Below are positions 14,167 through 23,514 of a DNA stretch of 64,000 nt, piece by piece (the first letter of the stretch is position 1; each line of letters begins with the position of its first letter). The notes below the pieces were generated by a model, which saw only the letters and a program-made list of their open reading frames with translations, did no database searches and was not told the DNA's origin. The translations under genes and the position numbers were made by a program. The DNA comes from Bacillota bacterium (lineage in GTDB: Bacteria; Bacillota; Clostridia; Lachnospirales; Lachnospiraceae): the NCBI GenBank assembly GCA_023409535.1, contig JAEYGZ010000012.1, forward strand, positions 62,001 through 126,000. Direction: 5' to 3'.

Positions 14167-14424
14167 TTAGCACTCTCCTTCCCACGGCCAGGGTCCATCC
14201 ACCCAGGCCCAATGATTATCATTCTCAACGCGATACATCTCAATTGGTCCGTAGCATCTGGTGTATTCATTTACAGCTTCATTTCTAACCTTCGATACTT
14301 TGCTCCAGTAATCCAAAGCGGCTCTGTCAGTGGGATGTGTATCCAGAAATAATCTGAGATCATCGCATACAAAGCTGGTGGCTTCGATTACTGAAAATAA
14401 CTTTTCTCTGCTATTTCCTTCCAT
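14167..14424 (-). CDS. cotJB: Spore coat protein CotJB (85 aa)
   Basis: A short helical protein with the CotJB pattern FSVIEATSFVCDDLRLFLDTHP, then AALDYWSKV and an aromatic C-terminus (HWAWVDGPWPWEGEC) conserved in the family. I prefer ATG 14424, which follows the cotJA stop almost directly and gives the family's usual N-terminus; ATG 14445 would overlap cotJA. It is needed with CotJA and CotJC for coat assembly. Confidence 0.9.
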   Translation of the reverse strand: MEGNSREKLFSVIEATSFVCDDLRLFLDTHPTDRAALDYWSKVSKVRNEAVNEYTRCYGPIEMYRVENDNHWAWVDGPWPWEGEC

Positions 14425-14425
14425 C

Positions 14426-14716
14426 CTATCTGCAACCCCTTCCATACCAATCTAAGTCTAGCTCTTTGAATACCGTACCCTTAGCCAAAGCAACAAACTC
14501 ATTCTCCTGCAGATCCCTGAAGCGCTGCCATGGAACATAGGACATACCAATCGGGAAATTCTCCAGACCCCCATCATCAAAGCTGTCTCTCATATACCTG
14601 TCATCAGGTGCATATCCGCCATCATCACAATCGCAATCCGGCATCCTGTATGGTGCTGCACCACGATTATATCCGCTCTGATTTCCCGTCGTACCGCGAT
14701 ACATCCGTTTATCCAT
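14426..14716 (-). CDS. cotJA: Spore coat-associated protein CotJA (96 aa)
   Basis: The C-terminal half carries the CotJA signature MSYVPWQRFRDLQENEFVAL followed by KGTVFKELDLDW. The N-terminal half is a low-complexity Gly/Tyr/Asp/Arg-rich extension longer than in Bacillus CotJA (82 aa) and contains a CDCDDGG stretch. It is the first gene of the cotJABC operon. Start ATG 14716 has GAAAGGAGAGATAT upstream. Confidence 0.9.
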   Translation of the reverse strand: MDKRMYRGTTGNQSGYNRGAAPYRMPDCDCDDGGYAPDDRYMRDSFDDGGLENFPIGMSYVPWQRFRDLQENEFVALAKGTVFKELDLDWYGRGCR

Positions 14717-15017
14717 TAATATATCTCTCCTTTCGAAACATTTTATAAACGCATAATATTTTTTTTACTTTTGTCATCTATACATCTTATGAGGAAGGGA
14801 CAATTCGGTGCCTGTATCGTGATGGCATTTCATTATATATTGGTCCAATTCATGGATATTGGACAAAATAATATTTACAAATATGTTGAATAAAAGCATT
14901 TTGTGCTGCAAATCATTGACATCATATGGTTTATACTATATATTTTAGATATAATCAGTATCCTATAGCATAACAATATATTGATTATGACAATGTATAA
15001 ACTTAAGGAGACTTAAA
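14717..15017. other. Divergent intergenic region with dyad and promoter
   Basis: A 301-bp region between the cotJ operon and the lipid kinase. It holds a 7-bp dyad GTCCAAT/ATTGGAC with an 8-9 base centre near 14842-14864 (operator-like) and the promoter listed separately. I could not identify a convincing sigma-E or sigma-K promoter for cotJ by eye. Confidence 0.5.
14916..14944 (+). promoter_or_regulatory. Sigma-A promoter of the lipid kinase operon
   Basis: TTGACA (14916-14921), 17 bases, TATATT (14939-14944), about 75 bp upstream of the kinase start. The start codon has AAGGAG at 15005-15010. Confidence 0.75.
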
Positions 15018-15944
15018 ATGTATCATTTTATTATAAATCCGAAATCGAGCTCCGGCAGAGGTATTCGCTTTTGGTGGTTGGTAAAGGATGAATTGGAACA
15101 AAGAAAGATTGAATATACAGAAGTTTTTACCGAACGTGTGGGACATGCTACCGAGCTGACGAAGGATATCTGCCGGAATAATCCCGGGATTAAAAATATT
15201 GTGATTGTTGGCGGTGATGGCACAGTCAATGAAGTTATCAATGGGATTGATAATTTTGATGAAGTGTTATTAGGTTATGTTCCTTCCGGATCCAGCAATG
15301 ACCTTGCACGAGGTTTAAAATTACCCAATGACCCTGTAGAGGCTCTGGATCATATCTTAAAGCCCACCAAATTTCAATATCTTGACCATGGTGAGATTAC
15401 TTTTCCGGATAAAGACCTGGCACCTCACCGCTTCACCTGCTCCAGCGGGATTGGCTATGATGCCAGTGTATGCTATGAGGTTCAGGAATCTCCTCTGAAG
15501 AGAAGCTTAAACCGGTTTGGCATAGGTAAATTTGTATATATTGCTATCGCAATCAAGCAGGTGCTTACTGCTCCTTATATGTCAACTACGATTATTCTGG
15601 ATGATGTCAGGCAGATCACTTATCAGAATGTGCTTCTTGTTTCTAATATGATCCACAAATATGAAGGCGGTGGATTACTGATGGCCCCGGATGCGGATCC
15701 CACGGACGGAAAACTAAGTATTACACTGGTTCACGGCTTATCAAAGGCAAAGGTTTTTCTTTTGCTGCCCACCATTTTTAATGGAACACATGTAAAGCAT
15801 TATGGCGTTGATACCTTCCATTGCAATAAGATTGAAATTAAAACCGATACTGACATAGCCGTCCATACAGACGGAGAAATCCCCGCCATCTGCTCACATA
15901 TTACAGCCACCTGTATTCCCGGAAAATTACGTATGATTCTATAA
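15018..15944 (+). CDS. Diacylglycerol/lipid kinase family protein, DagK/YegS-like (308 aa)
   Basis: A soluble lipid kinase that phosphorylates diacylglycerol or a related lipid with ATP at the membrane face. Key motifs are NPKSSSGRG near the N-terminus, the nucleotide loop VGGDGTVNEVING (residues about 73-86), and PSGSSNDLARGL. The later D.FSCSSGIGYDA-like stretch (FTCSSGIGYDASV) and the C-terminal HTDGEIP are also family features. Length is typical (about 290-310). The VanZ-like gene follows without a gap. The exact lipid substrate cannot be read from the sequence. Confidence 0.9.
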   Translation: MYHFIINPKSSSGRGIRFWWLVKDELEQRKIEYTEVFTERVGHATELTKDICRNNPGIKNIVIVGGDGTVNEVINGIDNFDEVLLGYVPSGSSNDLARGLKLPNDPVEALDHILKPTKFQYLDHGEITFPDKDLAPHRFTCSSGIGYDASVCYEVQESPLKRSLNRFGIGKFVYIAIAIKQVLTAPYMSTTIILDDVRQITYQNVLLVSNMIHKYEGGGLLMAPDADPTDGKLSITLVHGLSKAKVFLLLPTIFNGTHVKHYGVDTFHCNKIEIKTDTDIAVHTDGEIPAICSHITATCIPGKLRMIL

Positions 15945-15961
15945 TGAAAGAAGGCATTAAG

Positions 15962-16837
15962 ATGCAACGACGAACCAATATCCAAGTTTCATCCTTAATT
16001 ATTCTCTTAAGCATTATTACGATTCTCATCCAATTTATTTCATACTACTTTTTTGCGGCTTTCTATATCATATGGGGCATCACCATATTGATATCCGTTA
16101 TCTGCTGTATACTACTTACGGAACAGACTTCAACCTACGAAGCATGCTATCACTATTCTGTGCTGACCCTCTTTATCAGCCTGGTGATCATTGTGATGTC
16201 CTATTTCAGCATGGACCAGACCTTTCTGCCCTATTCAGGCACGATGTTAGGAATCGCAGGTATCAACTGGTTAATTCCAAATCTGTTTTGTTTTCTGCGA
16301 AATATGCTTGATTACGGAACACGGTTTGAGGATTATCCTGTTTTTTATCGAAAAGACAGTATCCTATTCTTTACAATCTATATTGCAGTCATTCTATATA
16401 CAGCTTTTGTTTCCGGCGCAGTGCCCTTCGCATACCAGGGGAGTCTTACCACGCCGAACTTTATGCCCTTTGAAGCGATTACAATTCAAATCGAAGATTA
16501 TCTCTACGGGGTGACAACTCTCGGCAGCATACTTACATACCTGTTCTGCAGGATACTTCTGTTTCTTCCTTACGGCTACCAGTTAACACTGTTTCTTCGA
16601 AGAAAGAGCCGTTTGCCAAGATTTCTTTCCTTGCTGGTATTTCCTCTCCTGTTGGAGATATTCCAATATATCTATATTCCAAGCCGCTTTGATATTGATG
16701 ATATCATTTATGCCTTACTTGGCGGAATCCTCGGTTCAGTTTTTTATTACCTGGGTAACCTCATATTCAGAGCGTTTACAGGCAGAGATTTTCTGTCCGA
16801 TGAAAATCCCTATTCTCACAGCAGAATACATTTCTAG
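15962..16837 (+). CDS. Integral membrane protein with VanZ-like C-terminus (about 291 aa)
   Basis: About seven hydrophobic segments. The C-terminal part (LPYGYQLTLFLRRKSRLPRF, then LLEIFQYIYIPSRFDIDDII and LGGILGSVFYYLG) has the VanZ pattern of a conserved E/D-containing helix pair. VanZ proteins confer low-level teicoplanin resistance in some contexts, but many VanZ-like proteins are uncharacterised and that role should not be assumed. I chose ATG 15962, preceded by AAGAAGG; ATG 15944 overlaps the kinase stop. Confidence 0.75.
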   Translation: MQRRTNIQVSSLIILLSIITILIQFISYYFFAAFYIIWGITILISVICCILLTEQTSTYEACYHYSVLTLFISLVIIVMSYFSMDQTFLPYSGTMLGIAGINWLIPNLFCFLRNMLDYGTRFEDYPVFYRKDSILFFTIYIAVILYTAFVSGAVPFAYQGSLTTPNFMPFEAITIQIEDYLYGVTTLGSILTYLFCRILLFLPYGYQLTLFLRRKSRLPRFLSLLVFPLLLEIFQYIYIPSRFDIDDIIYALLGGILGSVFYYLGNLIFRAFTGRDFLSDENPYSHSRIHF

Positions 16838-16864
16838 TATACATCCATAATAGATTAATTTTAA

Positions 16865-17025
16865 AAAAGGGCCGCTTCATAACAACTGCAAATAGCACAA
16901 ACAGGTCTATGAATCTCGCTATAATACACTGTTTGGAAGACATATTAGTATCATTCCAATCTGTGTGTGAAGTGAGATCATAGACCTGCTTGTATCTGTG
17001 TACTTAAAAATACAACAGCCCTTTT
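16865..17025. repeat. Long nested inverted repeat between convergent genes
   Basis: Outer arms AAAAGGGC (16865-16872) and GCCCTTTT (17018-17025) enclose inner arms CAGGTCTATGA (16902-16912) and TCATAGACCTG (16978-16988), with imperfect pairing continuing inwards. The outer stem could act as a bidirectional terminator, since both flanking genes converge here. The inner 11-bp dyad about 75 bp apart is unexplained; it could be a mini-inverted-repeat element or a structured RNA. Confidence 0.6.
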
Positions 17026-17031
17026 ATGTTA

Positions 17032-19443
17032 TCATTCGTAATCCATATTCCAGAATTTCGTCAAGATTTCTTTCATGGAGCTGAGGTTCACCGTCACATT
17101 CGGAAACCATTCCCGCGGAAACAGGTTATAATATTGCTTCTGAGAAAAACGGTCATCCAGCAGCAGTATGGCTCCTCTGTCCTCTTTTGTTCGGATCACC
17201 CTGCCGGCAGACTGAAGCACCTTATTCATTCCGGAATAAAGGTAAGCATATTCAAAGCCGCTGTTATTCTTCTGATCAAAGTAACCCCGGAATAATTCCC
17301 TCTCGTTGCATACCATCGGCAAGCCGGTTCCAACAATAACAGCACCGATCAACCGGTTATTTTTCAGATCAATTCCCTCACTGAATATTCCGCCCATAAC
17401 ACAAAAACCAATTCTTGAGCTGACCGGATCTTCCACGAACTCCTCCAAAAACAATTCCTTCTCCGCTTCTGTCATGCTGCTGCTTTGCACCACCAGTCCC
17501 GGAAGCTCCTCCCCTGCCAGCTCGGCAACTGTCTGCAACAGTTGATAGGAAGGGAAGAACGCCATATAATTACCGGTCTTTGAATCGGTGAAATCCCTAA
17601 TATAATTTAAGATTTTAAGATATTCATTTTCTGAGCGCCTGGAATATTTCGTGCTGACATCATTCCCAATCATAATCATGCGATTCTCCGGCAGAAAAGA
17701 GGAAGGCGCATATACCGCATAATCCTCTTTATTTCCGCCAAGCTGCTCCATATAATAATTAATCGGAAGCAGGGTTGCGGAAAAGAGTATGCTGCTGCGT
17801 CCCCGCTCCATACAGGTGAGAAGGTTCTTGGACGGGTCCATACACTGCAATTTGATTCGGAAGCAGTCCTCCTCATAATCTGCATATATGGTGTAATTGT
17901 CATCATGAATTTCATAAATATTCAGAAAATGCCTGATATTTAAATAAAGGCCAAGGATCTCTTCTTTCCCCTCAAAAATTATTCCCTCCTGAAGAAAAAG
18001 TTCATACTCTGTCATCAGACTCATAAGATGCATGCAAAAGCCATCTATATTCTCCAGTACTTCAAATTCATCACAATCCCGCCGAAGCTTCAAGAGATCA
18101 TTATTGCAGTTGTCTAACAGTTTAATTAGCTTTGAACCTTTATCCCTAATCAACCTCTTCACTTCCAGAAAATCATCCTTATACAGGATAGCACTATACA
18201 TCTCCCTGGCCCGGTCCACCAGATTGTGTGCCTCATCGATGAGAAACACGTAATCTCCGGGCTTCTCATTCGCAAAGAAGCGCCTCAAATATACATTTGG
18301 ATCAAAAACATAATTATAATCACAGATGATTGCATCCGACCACAGCGTAACATCAAGGCCCATCTCAAAGGGGCAGACACAATGCTTCTCGGCATAGTTC
18401 AGGATATGTTCTCTGGAAATATCATTTTCGTGGGCAAGGAGATCATAAACCGCATCATTAACACGGTCATAATATCCCTTCGCCCTTGGGCAGGAGCCCG
18501 GATTGCAATCCGGCTTGTCCAGAATGCACACCTTTTCCTTGGCAGTAACAGTGACTGCTTTCAGATGCAGTCCGTTTTCTCCAAGGATCTTAAAGGTATC
18601 CTCCGCCACTGTTCTGGTAATCGTCTTTGCAGTAAGATAGAATATCTTCTCCACAAGTCCCTCTCCCATTCCCTTGACCGTAGGAAATACTGTGGATATG
18701 GTCTTGCCGACTCCCGTTGGTGCTTCAATAAAAAGCTTCTTTTTACGAAGGATCGTCTTATATACTCCGGTAACAAGCTCCTTTTGGCCTTCCCGGTACA
18801 GGAATGGAAAGTCCAGTGCCTTGATGGCTGAATTTCTCTTATCCGTCCATTTAATCTGCCAGGCTGCCCATTTTGCATATTCATCTACCAGATGCTCAAA
18901 CCATCCGCTTAATTCCTCATAGGATAATGTCTCTTCAAAGTATCGAAGGGTTTCCGTCTCAAGATTAGCATAGGTCATTCGAATTCCGATCCGGTTTAGG
19001 TTCTTCTGGGTCGAATAGATATATGCATAGCACATAGCCTGCGCCCTGTGCACACCAACAGGGGCAGTCATATGCGAAAGCTCCATATAGACTCCCTTAA
19101 TTTCATCGATGATAAACTCCGGCGGATTGGCTTCCTCCTCCTCAAAGATCAGCCTGGAGAAGTCCTCCCGGATGGAACGGTTGTCTATAATACCATCCGC
19201 TCTTCCTTCTATGGTCAATTCAAAGCTTAACTCTTCTTTCGCTACAGGAACAGTAATGGCTAACGGAACTTCTGCCGAATAGTTTGCTCCCATCTGCTTT
19301 TGCAGCTTGCGGTGGAGCCTGCTGCCTGCCTGCATGGCTTCCGCATCGCTTTTCCCCCTGGTATTATCCAAATCACCGGAGCAAAGGATGAACTCAACAA
19401 GGCTTCGAACCGATATTTTTATACTTCTTAGCTCCTCTGGCAT
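17032..19443 (-). CDS. DinG/XPD-like Fe-S helicase with N-terminal PD-(D/E)XK nuclease domain (803 aa)
   Basis: Residues about 1-190 look like a RecB/Cas4-type nuclease: EGRADGIID, then FIIDEIKG (residues about 110-117) and HRAQAMCYAYIYS (the Q..xxY motif IV). The helicase follows, with Walker A APTGVGKT (about 241-247), Fe-S cluster cysteines near 306, 313, 318 and 355/357, the DEAH box at 403-406, and C-terminal motifs VMGGIFSEGIDL and QSAGRVIRT. Start ATG 19443 has AAAGGAGC upstream. It likely acts on structured or damaged DNA. Such fusions are known in Firmicutes but poorly characterised. Confidence 0.85.
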   Translation of the reverse strand: MPEELRSIKISVRSLVEFILCSGDLDNTRGKSDAEAMQAGSRLHRKLQKQMGANYSAEVPLAITVPVAKEELSFELTIEGRADGIIDNRSIREDFSRLIFEEEEANPPEFIIDEIKGVYMELSHMTAPVGVHRAQAMCYAYIYSTQKNLNRIGIRMTYANLETETLRYFEETLSYEELSGWFEHLVDEYAKWAAWQIKWTDKRNSAIKALDFPFLYREGQKELVTGVYKTILRKKKLFIEAPTGVGKTISTVFPTVKGMGEGLVEKIFYLTAKTITRTVAEDTFKILGENGLHLKAVTVTAKEKVCILDKPDCNPGSCPRAKGYYDRVNDAVYDLLAHENDISREHILNYAEKHCVCPFEMGLDVTLWSDAIICDYNYVFDPNVYLRRFFANEKPGDYVFLIDEAHNLVDRAREMYSAILYKDDFLEVKRLIRDKGSKLIKLLDNCNNDLLKLRRDCDEFEVLENIDGFCMHLMSLMTEYELFLQEGIIFEGKEEILGLYLNIRHFLNIYEIHDDNYTIYADYEEDCFRIKLQCMDPSKNLLTCMERGRSSILFSATLLPINYYMEQLGGNKEDYAVYAPSSFLPENRMIMIGNDVSTKYSRRSENEYLKILNYIRDFTDSKTGNYMAFFPSYQLLQTVAELAGEELPGLVVQSSSMTEAEKELFLEEFVEDPVSSRIGFCVMGGIFSEGIDLKNNRLIGAVIVGTGLPMVCNERELFRGYFDQKNNSGFEYAYLYSGMNKVLQSAGRVIRTKEDRGAILLLDDRFSQKQYYNLFPREWFPNVTVNLSSMKEILTKFWNMDYE

Positions 19444-19559
19444 CTCATCCGCTCCTTTCGAATCTATCCATCCCATCATATCACGAAATGACACCGCTGC
19501 CAAGCATAACAAAACATTTGTTTGCCATTTTTTATGATAAAATATTTACATAGATATGC

Positions 19560-19588
19560 TTGCATTTTTTACCTCAATCTGGTACATT
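19560..19588 (+). promoter_or_regulatory. Promoter of the DUF1292 gene
   Basis: TTGCAT (19560-19565), 17 bases, TACATT (19583-19588). A leader of about 85 nt with a GCAGG/CCTGC hairpin follows, then GTGAGGTAGTATT before the ATG. It is a moderate match to sigma-A. Confidence 0.5.
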
Positions 19589-19679
19589 CTACTTATATTC
19601 CTCTTATATTATTAAGAGGGACGCAGGTGGAATTCAGGAAGATATCTCCTGCCATTAATATTAAAAGTGAGGTAGTATT

Positions 19680-20051
19680 ATGAGTGAGCACAATCACGGA
19701 CACGGCTGCGGCTGCGGACACGATCACGAGTATGAGCATGATTCAATCACATTATCATTAGATGACGGCACAGAGTTGAATTGCATCGTATTAGACATTT
19801 TCTCTGTAGATGACAAGGATTATATTGCATTACAGCCGGAGGAAGGCGAAGAAGAGGACGATAATGTCTTCCTGTATCGCTATATCCAGGAGGGCGACGG
19901 TGATCCCCAGCTGCTTAACATCGATGATGATAATGAATTTGAGGCTGTAGCCGATGCATTTGAAGAATTACTGGATGCTCAGGAATATGACGAAATGTTT
20001 GAAGAAGATGAAGAATTCGATGACTTAGAAGATTCTGAAGAGGAAGAATAA
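19680..20051 (+). CDS. DUF1292 acidic protein with His/Cys-rich N-terminus (123 aa)
   Basis: Residues 25-90 match DUF1292 (SITLSLDDGTELNCIVLDIF, then DYIALQPE and VFLYRY), a small beta domain found across Firmicutes, often near yrvM/mltG-type genes. The first about 22 residues (HNHGHGCGCGHDHEYEHD) could bind metal. The C-terminal 30 residues are almost entirely Asp/Glu. Function unknown. It is monocistronic, with a terminator directly after it. Confidence 0.85.
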   Translation: MSEHNHGHGCGCGHDHEYEHDSITLSLDDGTELNCIVLDIFSVDDKDYIALQPEEGEEEDDNVFLYRYIQEGDGDPQLLNIDDDNEFEAVADAFEELLDAQEYDEMFEEDEEFDDLEDSEEEE

Positions 20052-20076
20052 TTTCGGATCGTATAGCATTATATTT

Positions 20077-20105
20077 AAGGGAGTAAAGTCACACTTTACT
20101 CCCTT
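20077..20105. terminator. Bidirectional terminator
   Basis: Perfect 13-bp stem AAGGGAGTAAAGT/ACTTTACTCCCTT with a 3-base loop and flanking A and T tracts, between the DUF1292 gene and the convergent UvrD-type helicase. Confidence 0.85.
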
Positions 20106-20108
20106 ATT

Positions 20109-21950
20109 TTACGGCTTTTTTGACTGCAATATCTCATCAATAAACCGTGACCGCTGCGAGGTCTTGTTATAGCGCTCCCTGGCACTGAAGATATAAAGGT
20201 AACTCTTTGCCCGGGTCATGGCAACATAGAATAATCGCCTTTCTTCCTCTATATCGGCTGGAAGCACTGCCTTCTTATGCGGTGTGATTCCCTCGTTGGC
20301 ATCTATAATAAACACTGCTTCAAATTCCAATCCTTTGGAGCTATGCATTGTTGCAATCTCTATGCTGTCTCTGTGGCTGCTGCGGTTCTCTGCTGCCTGC
20401 CGCTTTAATTCTTCCCGATATTCCTCCATGTGGGTAAACCATTGTTCAAAGGTCTTAAAGCCTCTGGCACTCTCCTGAAGCTCATCCAGAAGATCAAAAA
20501 GCTCCTCTTCCTTCATTTTACGCTGCTGCGCATATTCCTTCAGATAATCCTCATAACCGATACCCTTGCGGATATAATTCACTGCCGCATAAGGAGTCAT
20601 ACCGGCAAGCGCTCCAAGATCATATTCCAGCTGTTCCAGACGCTCTAGCATCCAATTCTTATCCTCGTAATATGCCTTAATATCCTCAAAATCCACCTCC
20701 GGACGGTCGAAGCATTCCCGGTTGACATAACGCTTAGGCCGGTTGATAATCTGAAGATAAAGACTTCGATCTGTCTTTCCCATGGCGATCTTAATATAAG
20801 CGATAATATCGTTTACGATCCAGTGGTCAAAAAGATTAGGCAGACTATCCTTCATGCGAAAGGGGATGTTATATTCCATTAACTTATGTAGCAAAGATCC
20901 CGATCCCATATTGGTTCGAACCAGAATTGCCATATGGGACAATGCAATTCCGCTGCTGTTCAATTGCAGTATTTCCTGCGCAAGGCTTTGATTCTGCTGT
21001 ACCATTGTGTCAAACTGCGATATGATAACCTCTTTCCCATCCTCCTTCACCGCCGTCAAGCTCTTGGCAAAGCGGTTCTCATTATTAGTGATTAAGCGGC
21101 CTGCCGCCTGAATTACTGTCGGCACACAACGGTAATTTTTATCCAGGTTGATTTTCTTACATTGAGTATAATCGCTGGGAAAGTTCAGCATAATTTCCGG
21201 CTTTGCACCGCGAAAGCGATATATGGACTGATCATCATCTCCGACGATAAAAAGATTATCCTCCGGCTTTGCAAGCATTCGTATAATCTCATATTGAACC
21301 ATATTAATATCCTGAAATTCATCCACCAGGATATAACGGAATTTATTCTGCCATATATGAAGAATATCCTCTCGGCTTTGAAGCAATTGATAACAAAGCA
21401 GGAGCATATCATCAAAGTCAATCAAATTAGACCGTTCCAACCTACGGTTGTATTCCAGGTAAATCATTCGAAAAACCTCATCCGGACAACTGATGGAATA
21501 ATAATTCTCCAAATTCATCCGGCTGCCCTTCACCAGGCTGATTTCAGAAAATAAATCAGAGATCAATTCCTTCTCATCCTCATATTCCAGACCATGTCTG
21601 TGGATGATCTCCTTCATATACTGATAGCGTGCTTCTTCTCTTACAATATTCTCCGCAGTAAAATGATAGGCATGCTTTAATATTGTAAAGAAAACCGCAT
21701 GGAAAGTGCCAAAATTGACACCCGTCCGTCCGGTTTTTCTTAACGCTAAAAAGCGCTCCTTCATCTCATTTGCCGCTGCTTTTGTAAAGGTGATTACCAG
21801 TATTTGTTCTTCCGGCACCTTTTCCTTCTCAATTAAATTCCTGGTCCGTTCGGTAATCACTAAGGTCTTACCGGAACCGGGACCTGCCAGAACCAGCATC
21901 GGACCATCTTTATGCAGCACCGCCTGCTGTTGTGCATCATTCATATTCAT
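20109..21950 (-). CDS. UvrD/PcrA-family superfamily-1 DNA helicase (613 aa)
   Basis: A 3'-5' helicase with all SF1A motifs in order: Walker A AGPGSGKT (residues about 22-29), FTKAAANEMKER, VDEFQDINMVQ (motif II), VGDDDQSIYRFRGA (motif III), the motif V region ATMHSSKGLEFEAVFI and the motif VI block EERRLFYVAMTRAK. At 613 residues it is shorter than PcrA (about 730), lacking most of the C-terminal tail, so it is probably a PcrA-like paralogue rather than PcrA itself. It may act in repair or in clearing proteins from DNA. Confidence 0.9.
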   Translation of the reverse strand: MNMNDAQQQAVLHKDGPMLVLAGPGSGKTLVITERTRNLIEKEKVPEEQILVITFTKAAANEMKERFLALRKTGRTGVNFGTFHAVFFTILKHAYHFTAENIVREEARYQYMKEIIHRHGLEYEDEKELISDLFSEISLVKGSRMNLENYYSISCPDEVFRMIYLEYNRRLERSNLIDFDDMLLLCYQLLQSREDILHIWQNKFRYILVDEFQDINMVQYEIIRMLAKPEDNLFIVGDDDQSIYRFRGAKPEIMLNFPSDYTQCKKINLDKNYRCVPTVIQAAGRLITNNENRFAKSLTAVKEDGKEVIISQFDTMVQQNQSLAQEILQLNSSGIALSHMAILVRTNMGSGSLLHKLMEYNIPFRMKDSLPNLFDHWIVNDIIAYIKIAMGKTDRSLYLQIINRPKRYVNRECFDRPEVDFEDIKAYYEDKNWMLERLEQLEYDLGALAGMTPYAAVNYIRKGIGYEDYLKEYAQQRKMKEEELFDLLDELQESARGFKTFEQWFTHMEEYREELKRQAAENRSSHRDSIEIATMHSSKGLEFEAVFIIDANEGITPHKKAVLPADIEEERRLFYVAMTRAKSYLYIFSARERYNKTSQRSRFIDEILQSKKP

Positions 21951-21967
21951 ATCGGTACCTATACCTG

Positions 21968-23449
21968 TTAGCTCAATTTCTCGATTGCAAGCTTAATTCT
22001 GCGTAAGCTTTCCTCTTTACCGAGAATATTCATAAGCTCATAAGCTCCGCCCGGTGTTGACTGCTTACCGGATATGGCGGTTCTTACCGGCCATAAGCCC
22101 TGACCATTCTTAATTCCCTTCTCGGCGATATAGTTCATGATTACTGACTCGATTGCTCCTTCACTGTAATCTGAAAGCTCCTCAAACTTGGGAAGAAGCT
22201 CCTTTAATACCGCTAATGAGCTTTCTGCATCTGTCTTCATCTTCTTATGAGTATACATCTCTATCTCATACTCCGGAAGCTCCTCAAAGAAATCTACGAT
22301 ATCCTTAATATCTGCCAGTGTTTCAATCCTTGTCTTAACCAGGGCTGCAATCTTTCGGTAGTCCAGTTCCTTCTTAATTACCTCTTTGATATATGGAAGT
22401 GCCAGTTCATAGAACTTCTCAAAATCCATATTCTTAAGGTATTCCCCGTTCATCCAGCGAAGCTTCACAAGATCAAATACCGCCGGTGCTTTATTAATAT
22501 GAGTATAATCAAATTCCTTAATCAGCTCTTCCAAAGACATAATCTCCGTATTATTACCGGAGCTCCAGCCAAGCAATGCTACGAAGTTGATAATTGCTTC
22601 CGATACGAAGCCCTGCTCAATCAGATCCTCATAAGAAGAATGCCCGCTGCGCTTACTTAATTTCTTATGCTCTTCATTGGTAATCAGCGGAAGATGCACG
22701 TAAATTGGCTCCTCCCAGCCAAAATCCTGATACAGCCTGGTGTACTTCGGTGTTGAAGACAAATATTCATTGCCACGGACAACGTGGGATATCTTCATCA
22801 GATGATCGTCAACTACATTGGCAAAGTTATAGGTAGGAAAACCATCGGACTTAATGAGTATCATATCGTCCAGCTCTTCATTATCCACAGTAATGTCACC
22901 AAAGATTGCATCATGGAAAGTGGTGGAACCCTCAGTAGGGTTATTCTGGCGAATAACATAGGGCAGCCCTGCCGCAAGTTTCTTAGCAATCTCTTCCTTA
23001 GACAGATGAAGACAATGTTTGTCGTACTTGGTAATCTCCTTTACATCTTCCTCCTCATCCTCGGCTGCATTACCAACGGCTGTCTTTAAGCCGGCCAGAC
23101 GCTCCTTGGTACAGAAGCAGTAATATGCGGCACCCTTCTCCACCAGCCGCTTTGCATACTCCAGATAGATACCGCTGGCTTGGCGTTCACTTTGTACATA
23201 GGGTCCATAGCCGCCATCCTTATCCGGTCCCTCATCATGGATTAAGCCGGTGCCCTGTATCGTACGGTAAATGATATCCACCGCACCTTCCACAAGACGC
23301 TCCTGATCAGTATCTTCTATACGAAGGATAAAGGTTCCATCCTCATGCTTTGCAATCAAATACTCATATAACGCAGTCCTTAAATTACCTACATGCATTC
23401 TGCCGGTAGGGCTTGGGGCAAATCTTGTTCTTACTTTATTCATCATCAT
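21968..23449 (-). CDS. gltX: Glutamyl-tRNA synthetase (493 aa)
   Basis: Class I aminoacyl-tRNA synthetase charging tRNA-Glu. The HIGH-type motif is FAPSPTGRMHVGNLRTALY near the N-terminus, and the KMSKS-type motif is KLSKRSG (residues about 245-251). The C-terminal anticodon-binding region ends with QSTPGGAYELMNILGKEESL. Length is normal (about 485-500). I place the start at the ATG triplet near 23449 after GGTGAGAGG; an upstream ATG at 23476 would add nine unlikely residues. It probably also mischarges tRNA-Gln, as in most Clostridia with GatCAB (family knowledge). Confidence 0.95.
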   Translation of the reverse strand: MMMNKVRTRFAPSPTGRMHVGNLRTALYEYLIAKHEDGTFILRIEDTDQERLVEGAVDIIYRTIQGTGLIHDEGPDKDGGYGPYVQSERQASGIYLEYAKRLVEKGAAYYCFCTKERLAGLKTAVGNAAEDEEEDVKEITKYDKHCLHLSKEEIAKKLAAGLPYVIRQNNPTEGSTTFHDAIFGDITVDNEELDDMILIKSDGFPTYNFANVVDDHLMKISHVVRGNEYLSSTPKYTRLYQDFGWEEPIYVHLPLITNEEHKKLSKRSGHSSYEDLIEQGFVSEAIINFVALLGWSSGNNTEIMSLEELIKEFDYTHINKAPAVFDLVKLRWMNGEYLKNMDFEKFYELALPYIKEVIKKELDYRKIAALVKTRIETLADIKDIVDFFEELPEYEIEMYTHKKMKTDAESSLAVLKELLPKFEELSDYSEGAIESVIMNYIAEKGIKNGQGLWPVRTAISGKQSTPGGAYELMNILGKEESLRRIKLAIEKLS

Positions 23450-23514
23450 CGACCTCTCACCTATTATTCGTTCCATAATTAATTTTTCTTATTTTACTTA
23501 TATTATTCCGTTTA

